Shown here piece after piece: positions 24,295-32,431 of a stretch of DNA of 32,431 nucleotides. The position numbers and the translations under genes were made by a program. The notes below the pieces were generated by a model, which did not search any database, was not told the origin of the DNA, and was given only the letters and a program-made list of their open reading frames with translations. Within the stretch, counting starts at the first letter, position 1. Each line of letters opens with the position of its first letter. The DNA comes from Lachnospiraceae bacterium (GTDB taxonomy: Bacteria > Bacillota > Clostridia > Lachnospirales > Lachnospiraceae), in assembly GCA_017553695.1 (NCBI GenBank), contig JAFZKG010000177.1:1-32431 (forward strand), written 5' to 3'.

Positions 24295-25161
24295 ATGAAC
24301 GAGTTTTCCAACATGGAGCGGGCAGAGGTACTGATCCAGGCCCTTCCGAACATCAAACACTATACGGGAAAAGTTGTCGTCGTGAAATACGGCGGCAATG
24401 CCATGATCAACGAACAGCTGAAACAGCAGGTTATGGAGGACATGGTCCTTCTGTGGCTGATCGGCGTCAAGGTCGTGCTGGTGCACGGCGGGGGCCCGGA
24501 GATCACGGACATGATGAAAAAGCTGGGCAAGCGGTCCGAGTTTGTGGATGGTCTCCGCGTCACGGATGAAGAGACGATCGAGATCGTGCAGATGGTCCTG
24601 ACCGGAAAGGTCAACAAATCCCTGGTCAATCTTCTGGAGATGAAGGGCGGCAACGCCATCGGACTTTCCGGAACAGACGGACGGCTGATCGAAGCCACGA
24701 TGAAAGATGAGAGACTGGGATTTGTCGGTGACATCACGAAGATCAATATCGAGCCGGTCACAGGCCTTCTGGAGAAAGGCTATATTCCGGTGATCTCCAC
24801 GATCGGTTGTGATGAGGAAGGCAACGTCTACAACATCAACGGTGATACGGCAGCAGCGCACATCGCAGGCGCGCTCGGCGCGGAACGTCTCATCATGATG
24901 ACCGACATCGACGGCATCCTGGAAGATAAAGACGATCCGGATACGCTGATCCCGGAACTGACAATCAGCGAAGCACAGCAGCTGTATGAAAGCGGCATCA
25001 TCTCCGGCGGCATGATCCCGAAGGTCGACTGCTGCATCGAAGCAATCGGCAAGGGCGTGAAAAACGTGGTCATTCTGGACGGCCGGATCTCGCACTCGAT
25101 CCTGATGGAACTTCTGACGGACGAAGGCGCCGGCACATTGATCAAAGCAGACGAAGGCTGA
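24295..25161 (+). CDS. argB: Acetylglutamate kinase
   Basis: The 288-residue amino acid kinase phosphorylates N-acetylglutamate. Motifs are VVVKYGGNAM (phosphate binding), VLVHGGGPEI, GLRVTDEETIEIV, NINGDTAAAHIAGAL and SGGMIPKVDCC. The N-terminal helix (RAEVLIQALPNIKHY) is of the type present in arginine-inhibited hexameric kinases, so feedback inhibition is likely by family analogy. The start at 24295 is chosen over 24262 because CAGGAGA precedes it and the longer version would overlap argJ without a binding site. Confidence 0.96.
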   Translation: MNEFSNMERAEVLIQALPNIKHYTGKVVVVKYGGNAMINEQLKQQVMEDMVLLWLIGVKVVLVHGGGPEITDMMKKLGKRSEFVDGLRVTDEETIEIVQMVLTGKVNKSLVNLLEMKGGNAIGLSGTDGRLIEATMKDERLGFVGDITKINIEPVTGLLEKGYIPVISTIGCDEEGNVYNINGDTAAAHIAGALGAERLIMMTDIDGILEDKDDPDTLIPELTISEAQQLYESGIISGGMIPKVDCCIEAIGKGVKNVVILDGRISHSILMELLTDEGAGTLIKADEG

Positions 25162-25201
25162 CCGGCTGATCCGGCAGACAGCACCCATAAAGGAGAACAC
25201 G

Positions 25202-26371
25202 ATGGGAATCAAAGAAACAGATCAGAAATATATCGCGGGAACGTATAACCGGTTTCCGGTGGAGATCACCCACGGCAAGGGATCTCTGGTATATGACGAA
25301 AACGGAAAAGAATATATCGACATGGGCAGCGGGATCGGCGTGACGGCATTCGGCATTGCAGATGATATCTGGCAGCAGGCCGTCATTGATCAGATCGGAA
25401 AAGTGCAGCACATGTCGAACTTGTATTATACAGAGCCTTGCGCACTGCTGGCCGAAAAGCTGTGCGAAAAGAGCGGCATGAAGAAAGTCTTCTTCTGCAA
25501 CTCCGGCGCGGAGGCCAATGAGTGCGCGATCAAGGCGGCAAGAAAATATTCCGCGGAGAAAAAAGGCGGGGATTGCTTTACGATCGTAACCCTGATCAAC
25601 AGCTTCCACGGAAGAACGCTGACCACTCTGGCAGCAACCGGACAGGAGCAGTTCCATAAACTGTTCACCCCGCTGACACCGGGTTTTGCTTATGTGGCAG
25701 CAGGCGATGTGGACGGGCTGAAACAGATCATTGCGGACACGAAAGTGGCCGGCATCATGATCGAATGTGTGCAGGGAGAAGGCGGCGTCGTCCCGCTGAC
25801 GGAGGAATTTGTGAAAGCGGTAGATGCGATCGCAAAAGAAAATGACATCCCGCTGATCGTGGATGAAGTGCAGACCGGCAACGGACGGACCGGCAAGTTT
25901 TATTCTTACATGCATTTCGGAATCCAGCCGGATATCGTATCGACTGCAAAGGGACTGGCAGGCGGCCTTCCGATCGGCGCAACCCTCCTCGGCGAAAAAG
26001 TGGAAAACATTTTCGCGGCAGGCGATAACGGCTCTACCTTCGGCGGCAACCCGGTATCCTGCGCAGCCGCGCTCAGTGTGGTATCGCGGATCGACGATGC
26101 GCTTCTTGACGAAGTGGCAGAAAAGAGCGTGTATATATTCAGCGAGCTGGAAAACGCAAAGGGTGTTGAGAGCGTGACGGGCAAAGGCCTCATGATCGGA
26201 ATCAAAACGGTTCGCCCGGCCGCTGACGTTTTGAAAGACTGTATGGCGGAAGGCGTCCTGTGCCTGACCGCAAAGGATAAGATAAGGCTTTTGCCGGCAT
26301 TGAACATCCCGATGGATGTCCTGAAAAAAGCAGTGGCTGTGATCAAAGAGCAGGCCGGAAAGGAAGCATGA
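25202..26371 (+). CDS. argD: Acetylornithine aminotransferase
   Basis: The 389-residue class III PLP aminotransferase converts the N-acetylglutamate semialdehyde to N-acetylornithine. It shows [60 protein letters not shown] and the PLP Lys250 in [21 protein letters not shown] lies before the ATG after a 40-nt gap. The stop overlaps the argF start. Confidence 0.96.
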   Translation: MGIKETDQKYIAGTYNRFPVEITHGKGSLVYDENGKEYIDMGSGIGVTAFGIADDIWQQAVIDQIGKVQHMSNLYYTEPCALLAEKLCEKSGMKKVFFCNSGAEANECAIKAARKYSAEKKGGDCFTIVTLINSFHGRTLTTLAATGQEQFHKLFTPLTPGFAYVAAGDVDGLKQIIADTKVAGIMIECVQGEGGVVPLTEEFVKAVDAIAKENDIPLIVDEVQTGNGRTGKFYSYMHFGIQPDIVSTAKGLAGGLPIGATLLGEKVENIFAAGDNGSTFGGNPVSCAAALSVVSRIDDALLDEVAEKSVYIFSELENAKGVESVTGKGLMIGIKTVRPAADVLKDCMAEGVLCLTAKDKIRLLPALNIPMDVLKKAVAVIKEQAGKEA

Positions 26372-27354
26372 TGGATCTGAAGAATCGCAATTTTTTGAAA
26401 CTTCTGGATTTTACACCGGAAGAGATCACCTATCTGCTGGATCTGGCGGCAGAACTGAAAGCAAAGAAAAAAGCAGGCATCCCGCATAAGATGCACGAAG
26501 GAAAGAATGTCGCGCTGATCTTTGAGAAGACCAGCACAAGAACCCGCTGCGCGTTTGAAGTGGCAGCGATCGATCTGGGCATGCATCCGACGTATCTGGA
26601 TCCGTCCGGATCGCAGATCGGAAAGAAGGAAAGCATTGCGGATACGGCAAGAGTACTGGGTCGTATGTTCGACGGCATCGAGTACCGCGGATTCGGACAG
26701 GAGATCGTGGAAGATCTGGCAAAATATGCTGGCGTTCCGGTGTGGAACGGACTGACGAATGAGTTCCATCCGACGCAGGTCCTTGCGGATTTCCTGACGA
26801 TCAAAGAACACTTCGGTGAACTGAAAGGGAAAAAACTCGTATTCATGGGCGATGCGCGGTATAACATGGCCGACTCCCTGATGGTGGGATGTGCCAAGAT
26901 GGGCATGCACTTTGTGGCATGCGCACCGGCTAAATATTTCCCGAATGCGGAATTGGCACAGACCTGTCAGGATATTGCGAAGGAGACCGGAGCTGTGATC
27001 GAGTTTGAAGAAGACCCGCTGAAGGCAACAAAAGAGGCGGATGTGATCTATACCGATGTCTGGGTCTCCATGGGAGAGCCGGACGAAGTCTGGGAGGAGC
27101 GGATCAAAGACCTTCTTCCGTACCAGGTCAATCAGAAACTGATGGACAACGCAGGCGCGCAGTGCCGTTTCATGCACTGCCTGCCGGCATTCCATGATCT
27201 GAATACGACGATCGGCAAAGAGATCTTTGATAAGTTCGGCCTTTCCTGCATGGAAGTGACCGACGAAGTCTTCGAAAGCGAAGCGTCGATCGTATTTGAT
27301 GAGGCGGAGAACCGCATGCACACAATCAAGGCAGTCATGGCAGCAACAGTATAA
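26371..27354 (+). CDS. argF: Ornithine carbamoyltransferase
   Basis: The 327-residue enzyme makes citrulline from ornithine and carbamoyl phosphate. The carbamoyl-phosphate loop STRTRCAFE begins at Ser55, [12 protein letters not shown] follows, and the ornithine-binding HCLPAFHD starts at residue 269. Two adjacent ATG codons (26368, 26371) are possible starts; AGGA at 26361-26364 is better spaced for the second, which makes a TGATG overlap with argD. Use of 26368 would add one Met only. Confidence 0.96.
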   Translation: MDLKNRNFLKLLDFTPEEITYLLDLAAELKAKKKAGIPHKMHEGKNVALIFEKTSTRTRCAFEVAAIDLGMHPTYLDPSGSQIGKKESIADTARVLGRMFDGIEYRGFGQEIVEDLAKYAGVPVWNGLTNEFHPTQVLADFLTIKEHFGELKGKKLVFMGDARYNMADSLMVGCAKMGMHFVACAPAKYFPNAELAQTCQDIAKETGAVIEFEEDPLKATKEADVIYTDVWVSMGEPDEVWEERIKDLLPYQVNQKLMDNAGAQCRFMHCLPAFHDLNTTIGKEIFDKFGLSCMEVTDEVFESEASIVFDEAENRMHTIKAVMAATV

Positions 27355-27366
27355 GGGTGAACAAAT

Positions 27367-30300
27367 ATGCCAAGAGATGAGAGCGTAAAAAAAGTAATGG
27401 TCATCGGATCCGGCCCGATCGTCATCGGTCAGGCGGCCGAGTTTGATTATGCCGGTGCGCAGGCCTGCCGCGTCCTGAAGGACGAAGGGCTTGATGTAGT
27501 GCTGGTCAATTCCAATCCGGCTACGATCATGACCGATAAGCATCTGGCCAGCGAGATCTATCTGGAAGCGTTGAACGCAGAGACCGTCGCAAGGGTCATC
27601 GAGAAAGAACGTCCGGACGGTCTGATTGCCGGATTGGGTGGACAGAATGGTCTGACCATTTCCATGCAGCTGAAGGAAAACGGCACGCTGGATAAATACG
27701 GCGTGAAACTTCTGGGAACGGATGTGGACGCGATCAATAAAGCAGAGGACCGGGAGAAATTCCGGGAGGCCATGCAGGCGATCGGCCAGCCGTGCGTTCC
27801 TTCGGACATCGCGGAGGATCTGGATATGGCCCTAAAGATTGCAAAAGAGATCGGTTATCCGATCATCGTGCGTCCGGCATTTACGTTAGGCGGCACCGGC
27901 GGCGGCATAGCGGAAAATGAAGAAGAACTGAAGGTGATCGCCAAGACCGGGCTGGACATGTCCCCGATCACGCAGATCCTGGTGGAGAAATGCATCTCCG
28001 GCTGGAAAGAGATCGAGTTTGAAACGATGCGGGATCATACGGGTTCTGCGACGATCGTCTGCTCGATGGAAAACGTGGACCCGGTCGGCATTCACACCGG
28101 AGACTCCATCGTTGTGGCCCCGGCCCTGACGCTGACCGATGAAGAGTTTGCGATGCTGCGGCAGGCAGCTTTGGATATCGTAACGTCCATCGGCATCATT
28201 GGCGGCTGCAACTGCCAGTTCGCATTGAAGCCGGACGGCAGCGAGTATGCCGTGATCGAAGTGAATCCGCGTGTCTCCCGTTCGTCGGCACTGGCATCAA
28301 AGGCCACGGGCTATCCGATCGCGAAGATCACGACCCGGCTGGCGCTGGGCTATACTCTGGCAGAGATCAACAATCCGGTGACCGGAGCATCTCTGGATGG
28401 ATTCGAGCCGGCGGTGGATTATATCGTTGCGAAATTCCCGAAGTGGCCATTTGATAAATTCGCAGGCTCCAGCCGGAAGCTGGGCACGCAGATGAAGGCG
28501 ACCGGCGAGGTCATGTCCATTGCGCCAACGTTCGAGATGGCGATGATGAAAGCCGTCCGTGGCGCAGAGATCGGACTCGAGACATTCAACGCAGCGCCAA
28601 TCAATGACAAACCGCTTCTGGAACGTCTGAAAGAGCAGGACGACCGCCGGATCTTTACCATATTTGAAGCAATCAAGGCTGGCATCTCCATTGATGAGAT
28701 CTATGCCATTACCATGATCGATCCGTATTTCCTCAAGAAGTTCAAGAACCTCGCGGACTACGAAGAGAAACTTGCAAAAGAAGGCGCGACAAAGGAAAAT
28801 ATCCTGGAAGGAAAACAGCTGGGATATACGGATGCCGCGATCAGGAAGATCAGCGGAGCCGACTTCAAAGGCATCTGCGACCAGCCATATCAGAAAGATG
28901 CCATTCCGCAGACGGACAGTTTCGCGTTCGACTATAAGATCGTGAGGACCTGTGAAGCCGTTTTCGGAACGGACCGCCCATACTTCTATTCCTGCGTGAA
29001 CGCAGATGGAAGCACAGAAGGCTGTGAGGCGAGAAACTTTGCCCGCAGCGGAAAAGACGTCATCGTGGTTTTAGGCTCCGGACCGATCCGTATCGGTCAG
29101 GGCATCGAGTTCGACTACAGCTCTGTGCACTGTGTATGGACGCTGCAGGAGCTGGGCTATGACGTCGTGATCATCAATAATAATCCGGAGACCGTGTCCA
29201 CCGACTACGACACGGCCAACCGTTTGTACTTTGAGCCACTCACACCGGAAGATGTCATGAACATCATCAACGTGGAGAAACCGGTGGGCGTCGTGGTGGC
29301 GTTTGGCGGGCAGACGGCAATCAAGCTGACGCAGTTTCTGGACAGCCAGGGCATTCAGATCCTGGGCACTTCGGCAGAGGGCATCGATATCGCGGAAGAC
29401 CGCGGACGTTTCGATGCGTTGCTGGAAACATTCGGCATTTCCCGCCCGAAGGGCATGGGCGTCAATACACTGGAAGAGGCCATGAACGCGGCAGAGACCC
29501 TCGGGTACCCGGTCCTGCTCCGTCCGTCCTACGTCATCGGCGGCCAGAACATGACGATCTCGCGCGGACCGGAACAGACGGAAGCCTATATGAAGAAGAT
29601 CCTGTCCGGCGGCATTGCCAACCCGGTCCTGATCGATAAATACATGCCGGGCATCGAACTGGAAGTCGACGTAATCTCCGATGGCGTCGACGTGCTGATC
29701 CCGGGCATTATGGAACATATTGAGCGCGCGGGCGTGCACAGCGGCGATTCCATCGCAGTTTATCCGCCGTACAATCTGACAGACCGCTTCCAGAAAAAAG
29801 TCTGCGACATTTCGGAAAAACTGGCGCTGGCACTGGGCACAAAGGGTCTGGTCAACATCCAGTATCTGATCTTTGATGACGAACTGTATGTGATCGAAGT
29901 GAACCCTCGGGCATCCAGGACCGTCCCTTATATCAGCAAGGTCACGGACGTGCCGATGGTAGACTTGGCAGCAAAGGTCATGCTTGGCGCGAAATTGAAA
30001 GACCTGGGATTCGGAACCGGTTTGGTGAAAGTACCGCCATACTTTGCAGTAAAGGTACCGGTCTTCTCGTTTGAGAAGCTGAATGATGCCAATTCCATTC
30101 TGGGACCGGAAATGAAATCCACCGGCGAAGTGCTGGGCATCGGTAAGACGAAGGCAGAGGCATTGTTCAAGGGATTGAACGCAGCCGGTCTGGCAGTGCC
30201 GGATATTTACAGCAACCGGAAAGTCAGCGTGCTTCTGAGTGTGGAAGAACACGATTATCAGGAGATCCTTTCCTTCGCAAGAAGGTTCTATGATCTGGGG

Positions 30301-30612
30301 ATGGAGATCTACGCGACAAGCGGCACCGCGGATGCGATCCGCACCACGGGGATTCCGGTGCATTCGGTAGCCAACGCAACCGAGAGCAGTGAGATCACGG
30401 ATCTCATGGAAGAAGGAAAGATCCAATATATTGTTTATACCGGCGCAGTCAAGGATGCCACGATCGGCGATTACACCGTGCTTCACCGGAAGGCGATGCA
30501 GCTCGGCATCCCATGCCTGACGGCGCTCGATACCGTTACCGCGCTTGCGGATATCATGATGAGCCGCTTCACACCGGCAAACGTGGAGCTGGTGGACATC
30601 AACCATATGTAA
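27367..30612 (+). CDS. carB: Carbamoyl-phosphate synthase large subunit
   Basis: The 1081-residue protein has full family length: two homologous ATP-grasp halves, each with its own start-of-half motif (VMVIGSGPIVIGQAAEFDYA near residue 10, VVLGSGPIRIGQGIEFDYS near 568), and a C-terminal MGS-type allosteric domain from about residue 940 (KVSVLLSVEEHDYQEIL, YATSGTADAIRTTGI). It would make carbamoyl phosphate for argF just upstream. The glutaminase subunit carA is not adjacent on either side, so the partner must be encoded elsewhere or ammonia is used. Confidence 0.97.
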   Translation: MPRDESVKKVMVIGSGPIVIGQAAEFDYAGAQACRVLKDEGLDVVLVNSNPATIMTDKHLASEIYLEALNAETVARVIEKERPDGLIAGLGGQNGLTISMQLKENGTLDKYGVKLLGTDVDAINKAEDREKFREAMQAIGQPCVPSDIAEDLDMALKIAKEIGYPIIVRPAFTLGGTGGGIAENEEELKVIAKTGLDMSPITQILVEKCISGWKEIEFETMRDHTGSATIVCSMENVDPVGIHTGDSIVVAPALTLTDEEFAMLRQAALDIVTSIGIIGGCNCQFALKPDGSEYAVIEVNPRVSRSSALASKATGYPIAKITTRLALGYTLAEINNPVTGASLDGFEPAVDYIVAKFPKWPFDKFAGSSRKLGTQMKATGEVMSIAPTFEMAMMKAVRGAEIGLETFNAAPINDKPLLERLKEQDDRRIFTIFEAIKAGISIDEIYAITMIDPYFLKKFKNLADYEEKLAKEGATKENILEGKQLGYTDAAIRKISGADFKGICDQPYQKDAIPQTDSFAFDYKIVRTCEAVFGTDRPYFYSCVNADGSTEGCEARNFARSGKDVIVVLGSGPIRIGQGIEFDYSSVHCVWTLQELGYDVVIINNNPETVSTDYDTANRLYFEPLTPEDVMNIINVEKPVGVVVAFGGQTAIKLTQFLDSQGIQILGTSAEGIDIAEDRGRFDALLETFGISRPKGMGVNTLEEAMNAAETLGYPVLLRPSYVIGGQNMTISRGPEQTEAYMKKILSGGIANPVLIDKYMPGIELEVDVISDGVDVLIPGIMEHIERAGVHSGDSIAVYPPYNLTDRFQKKVCDISEKLALALGTKGLVNIQYLIFDDELYVIEVNPRASRTVPYISKVTDVPMVDLAAKVMLGAKLKDLGFGTGLVKVPPYFAVKVPVFSFEKLNDANSILGPEMKSTGEVLGIGKTKAEALFKGLNAAGLAVPDIYSNRKVSVLLSVEEHDYQEILSFARRFYDLGMEIYATSGTADAIRTTGIPVHSVANATESSEITDLMEEGKIQYIVYTGAVKDATIGDYTVLHRKAMQLGIPCLTALDTVTALADIMMSRFTPANVELVDINHM

Positions 30613-30622
30613 GGAGTTTGAT

Positions 30623-31999
30623 ATGGCAAAAATGTGGGCTGGCATGGCCAGCGGAGAAACCAGTAAACTGGCTGATGATTTCAATTCCTCCATCCGTTTT
30701 GACTGCCGGATGTACCGGCAGGACATCACGGGGAGCATGGCGCATGCCGCTATGCTCAGCGCGAAAGGGATCATCTCTTCGGAGGATGCATCAAAGATCA
30801 TCGACGGCCTGCAGACGATACTGGACGATCTGGAAGCGGGAACGCTCGAGATCGACGAAAATGCGGAAGACATCCATATGTTTGTGGAGGAAGTCCTGAC
30901 GAAACGGATCGGCGATGCCGGCAAGAAACTGCATACGGCGCGGAGCCGGAATGATCAGGTGGCGCTGGATCTTAGGATGTATCTGCGGGATGGATCCGAC
31001 GAGATCATGGATAAGATCAAAGCTCTCCTTTCGGCGATCCTGGATCTGGCCGATCAGCACCGCACGACGATCCTGCCAGGCTATACACATCTGCAGCGCG
31101 CGCAGCCGGTCACTTTCGCGCATCATCTGCTGGCATATGCCATGATGCTCTGCCGTGATCTGGACCGTCTCGAAGGCTGCAAAAAGCGCATGAATGTTTC
31201 CCCGATCGGAAGCTGCGCACTGGCGGGAACCACATATGATACCGACCGGCAGCTGGAGGCAGAAACACTGGGCTTCGATGCGATCACCCTGAACTCCATG
31301 GATGGTGTCTCCGACCGTGATTTCTGCGCGGAGCTCCTTGGTGACCTTGCGATCCTGATGATGCATCTGTCCCGCTTCTCCGAGGAGATCATTCTCTGGA
31401 GCAGCTGGGAATTTAAGTTCATAGAATTATCTTCCGATTTCACGACCGGCTCGTCCATCATGCCACAGAAGAAAAACTCCGACATGGCGGAACTGGTGCG
31501 GGGCAAAACCGGAAGAGTATACGGCGACCTCATGGCGCTGCTGACCATGCTGAAAGGCCTGCCACTGGCATATAACAAAGACATGCAGGAAGATAAGGAA
31601 GCCGTGTTTGACGCGGTCGATACCGTCAAGATGTGCCTGGATATCTTTGCCGGCATGATTAGTTCCATGAAAGTTCTTCCGGAGAACATGCGGAAGGCAG
31701 CGCAGACCGGTTTTATCAATGCGACCGATCTGGCCGATTATCCGGTGAAAAAGGGCATGCCATTCCGCGACGCGTATAAGATCTCAGGGCAGATCGTCGC
31801 GGACTGCATTGCGAAAGGACTGGTGCTGGAGACCTATCCGCTGGAATCCTATCAGACATACAGCACGCTCTTTGAAGAAGATGTCTATCAGGAGATTGAC
31901 CTTGCGAACTGCGTGGAAAAGCGCATCAGCGCGGGCGGTCCTTCCGCCGCATCGATCGATCAGCAGATCGAGTATGTGCGGAACATCATCGGAGAATGA
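30623..31999 (+). CDS. argH: Argininosuccinate lyase
   Basis: The 458-residue enzyme of the fumarase/aspartase superfamily releases arginine and fumarate. Features are WAGMASGETSKLADDFNSS at the N-terminus, HTARSRNDQVALDLRMYLRD, GYTHLQRAQPVTFAHHLLAY and the mobile catalytic-Ser loop GSSIMPQKKNSD starting near residue 276. AAGGAG lies 6 nt before the ATG. It completes the arginine pathway at the end of the operon. Confidence 0.97.
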   Translation: MAKMWAGMASGETSKLADDFNSSIRFDCRMYRQDITGSMAHAAMLSAKGIISSEDASKIIDGLQTILDDLEAGTLEIDENAEDIHMFVEEVLTKRIGDAGKKLHTARSRNDQVALDLRMYLRDGSDEIMDKIKALLSAILDLADQHRTTILPGYTHLQRAQPVTFAHHLLAYAMMLCRDLDRLEGCKKRMNVSPIGSCALAGTTYDTDRQLEAETLGFDAITLNSMDGVSDRDFCAELLGDLAILMMHLSRFSEEIILWSSWEFKFIELSSDFTTGSSIMPQKKNSDMAELVRGKTGRVYGDLMALLTMLKGLPLAYNKDMQEDKEAVFDAVDTVKMCLDIFAGMISSMKVLPENMRKAAQTGFINATDLADYPVKKGMPFRDAYKISGQIVADCIAKGLVLETYPLESYQTYSTLFEEDVYQEIDLANCVEKRISAGGPSAASIDQQIEYVRNIIGE

Positions 32000-32003
32000 T
32001 GGC

Positions 32004-32431
32004 ATGTATCAGACGATCCTATTTGATTTGGACGGGACACTGACGGACTCGGCGCCGGGCATCATCCGTTCCGTGCAGTATGCATTAAAGAAATACGGAA
32101 TGACAGAAGCAGATGAAAATCTGCGGAAGTTTATCGGACCGCCGCTGATCCATTCCTTTCAGAAGTTTTACGGCTTCGATCATGACAAGGCAATGGAGGC
32201 GGTCAAATATTATCGCGAATACTTTGCGTCAGGCGGCATGTTCGAGAACTCGGTATATCCCGGCATAACCGGAATGCTGGAGGATCTTAAGAAAGCCGGA
32301 AAGCAGCTGCTCGTTGTGACGTCCAAACCGGAACCATATGCGAAACAGATCGTGGAACACTTTGATCTGGCGGACTATTTTGATGCTGTCTGTGGTGCGG
32401 CAATGGACGAGACCCGGACAAAGAAGGTGGA
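32004..32431 (+). CDS. HAD-superfamily hydrolase, phosphoglycolate-phosphatase-like (3' truncated)
   Basis: The first 142 residues are in the window and the frame is open at the edge. The nucleophile motif FDLDGTLTDSAPG has Asp8 and Asp10, and motif II is VVTSKP. An alpha-helical cap of the Gph/PpaX type lies between them. GGAGA lies 8 nt upstream, 4 nt after the argH stop, so it is probably co-transcribed with the arg operon. Substrate cannot be inferred; a housekeeping phosphatase is most likely. Confidence 0.88.
   Translation, partial: MYQTILFDLDGTLTDSAPGIIRSVQYALKKYGMTEADENLRKFIGPPLIHSFQKFYGFDHDKAMEAVKYYREYFASGGMFENSVYPGITGMLEDLKKAGKQLLVVTSKPEPYAKQIVEHFDLADYFDAVCGAAMDETRTKKV

Noticed and set aside
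25906..27543. 545-codon - strand frame opposite argD, argF and carB
   Set aside because: Antisense shadow; no ribosome binding site and low-complexity His/Arg/Cys-rich translation.
29071..30924. 617-codon - strand frame opposite carB and argH
   Set aside because: It is a shadow of strongly supported + strand genes, caused by codon bias; no recognisable domain or start site.
1..32431. Cobalamin riboswitch in the window
   Set aside because: No intergenic space large enough for one exists in the corrinoid region, and the 461-bp gap is filled by the repeat array; if present it should be upstream of base 1.
1..32431. Mobile element or prophage borders
   Set aside because: No transposase, integrase, terminal inverted repeats or tRNA attachment site was seen around the accessory region.

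Overview
The window looks like chromosome from an anaerobic Firmicute of the class Clostridia, most probably Lachnospiraceae. The evidence is the anaerobic (early-cobalt, cbi-type) corrinoid pathway, strong AGGAGG-type ribosome binding sites, a lipoprotein/FecCD-type importer linked to NEAT-like surface modules, and medium GC. This placement is inferred from gene content and style, not from a marker gene. Every convincing gene is on the + strand. No rRNA, tRNA, CRISPR array, transposase or phage gene was seen.

Region 1 (1-6376) is an uptake unit. It starts with the 3' part of a large modular surface protein. That protein carries near-identical repeats of one module, two copies of a NEAT-like domain, a third divergent NEAT-like domain, Glu-Pro linkers, and a C-terminal half of an ABC substrate-binding protein. 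A complete substrate-binding lipoprotein, a BtuC/FecCD-type permease and an ATPase with an unassigned C-terminal extension follow.

Region 2 (6376-17822) is a tightly packed corrinoid operon continuous with region 1: cobyric acid synthase, cbiB, cobD, cbiC, cbiD, cbiF, cbiG, cbiH, a cbiJ-cbiE-cbiT triple fusion, cbiA and a small Cys-rich protein. Most junctions are ATGA or similar overlaps. cbiL, a cobaltochelatase, the adenosyltransferase and the nucleotide-loop genes are not in the window. The uptake unit therefore most likely handles corrinoids, cobalt or a related metal complex (inference).

Region 3 (17880-20711) is accessory: a short flavodoxin, then a flavodoxin fused through a disordered linker to a helical DNA-binding-like C-terminal domain, then a strong terminator. 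Next comes a noncoding array of six degenerate units with an exact 54-bp period, and then a VWA (MIDAS) protein with its own ribosome binding site and a terminator hairpin.

Region 4 (20760-31999) is an arginine operon, argG-argC-argJ-argB-argD-argF-carB-argH. It has a recognisable extended -10 promoter and ARG-box-like operators just downstream of the -10. It encodes the route from N-acetylglutamate to arginine, with ornithine acetyltransferase recycling the acetyl group and a large carbamoyl-phosphate synthase subunit lacking an adjacent carA. A HAD-family phosphatase begins at 32004 and runs off the window.

The stretches most worth following up are the modular surface protein with a half substrate-binding domain, the flavodoxin/HTH-like fusion with the 54-bp array and VWA neighbour, and the duplicated operator motif before argG.
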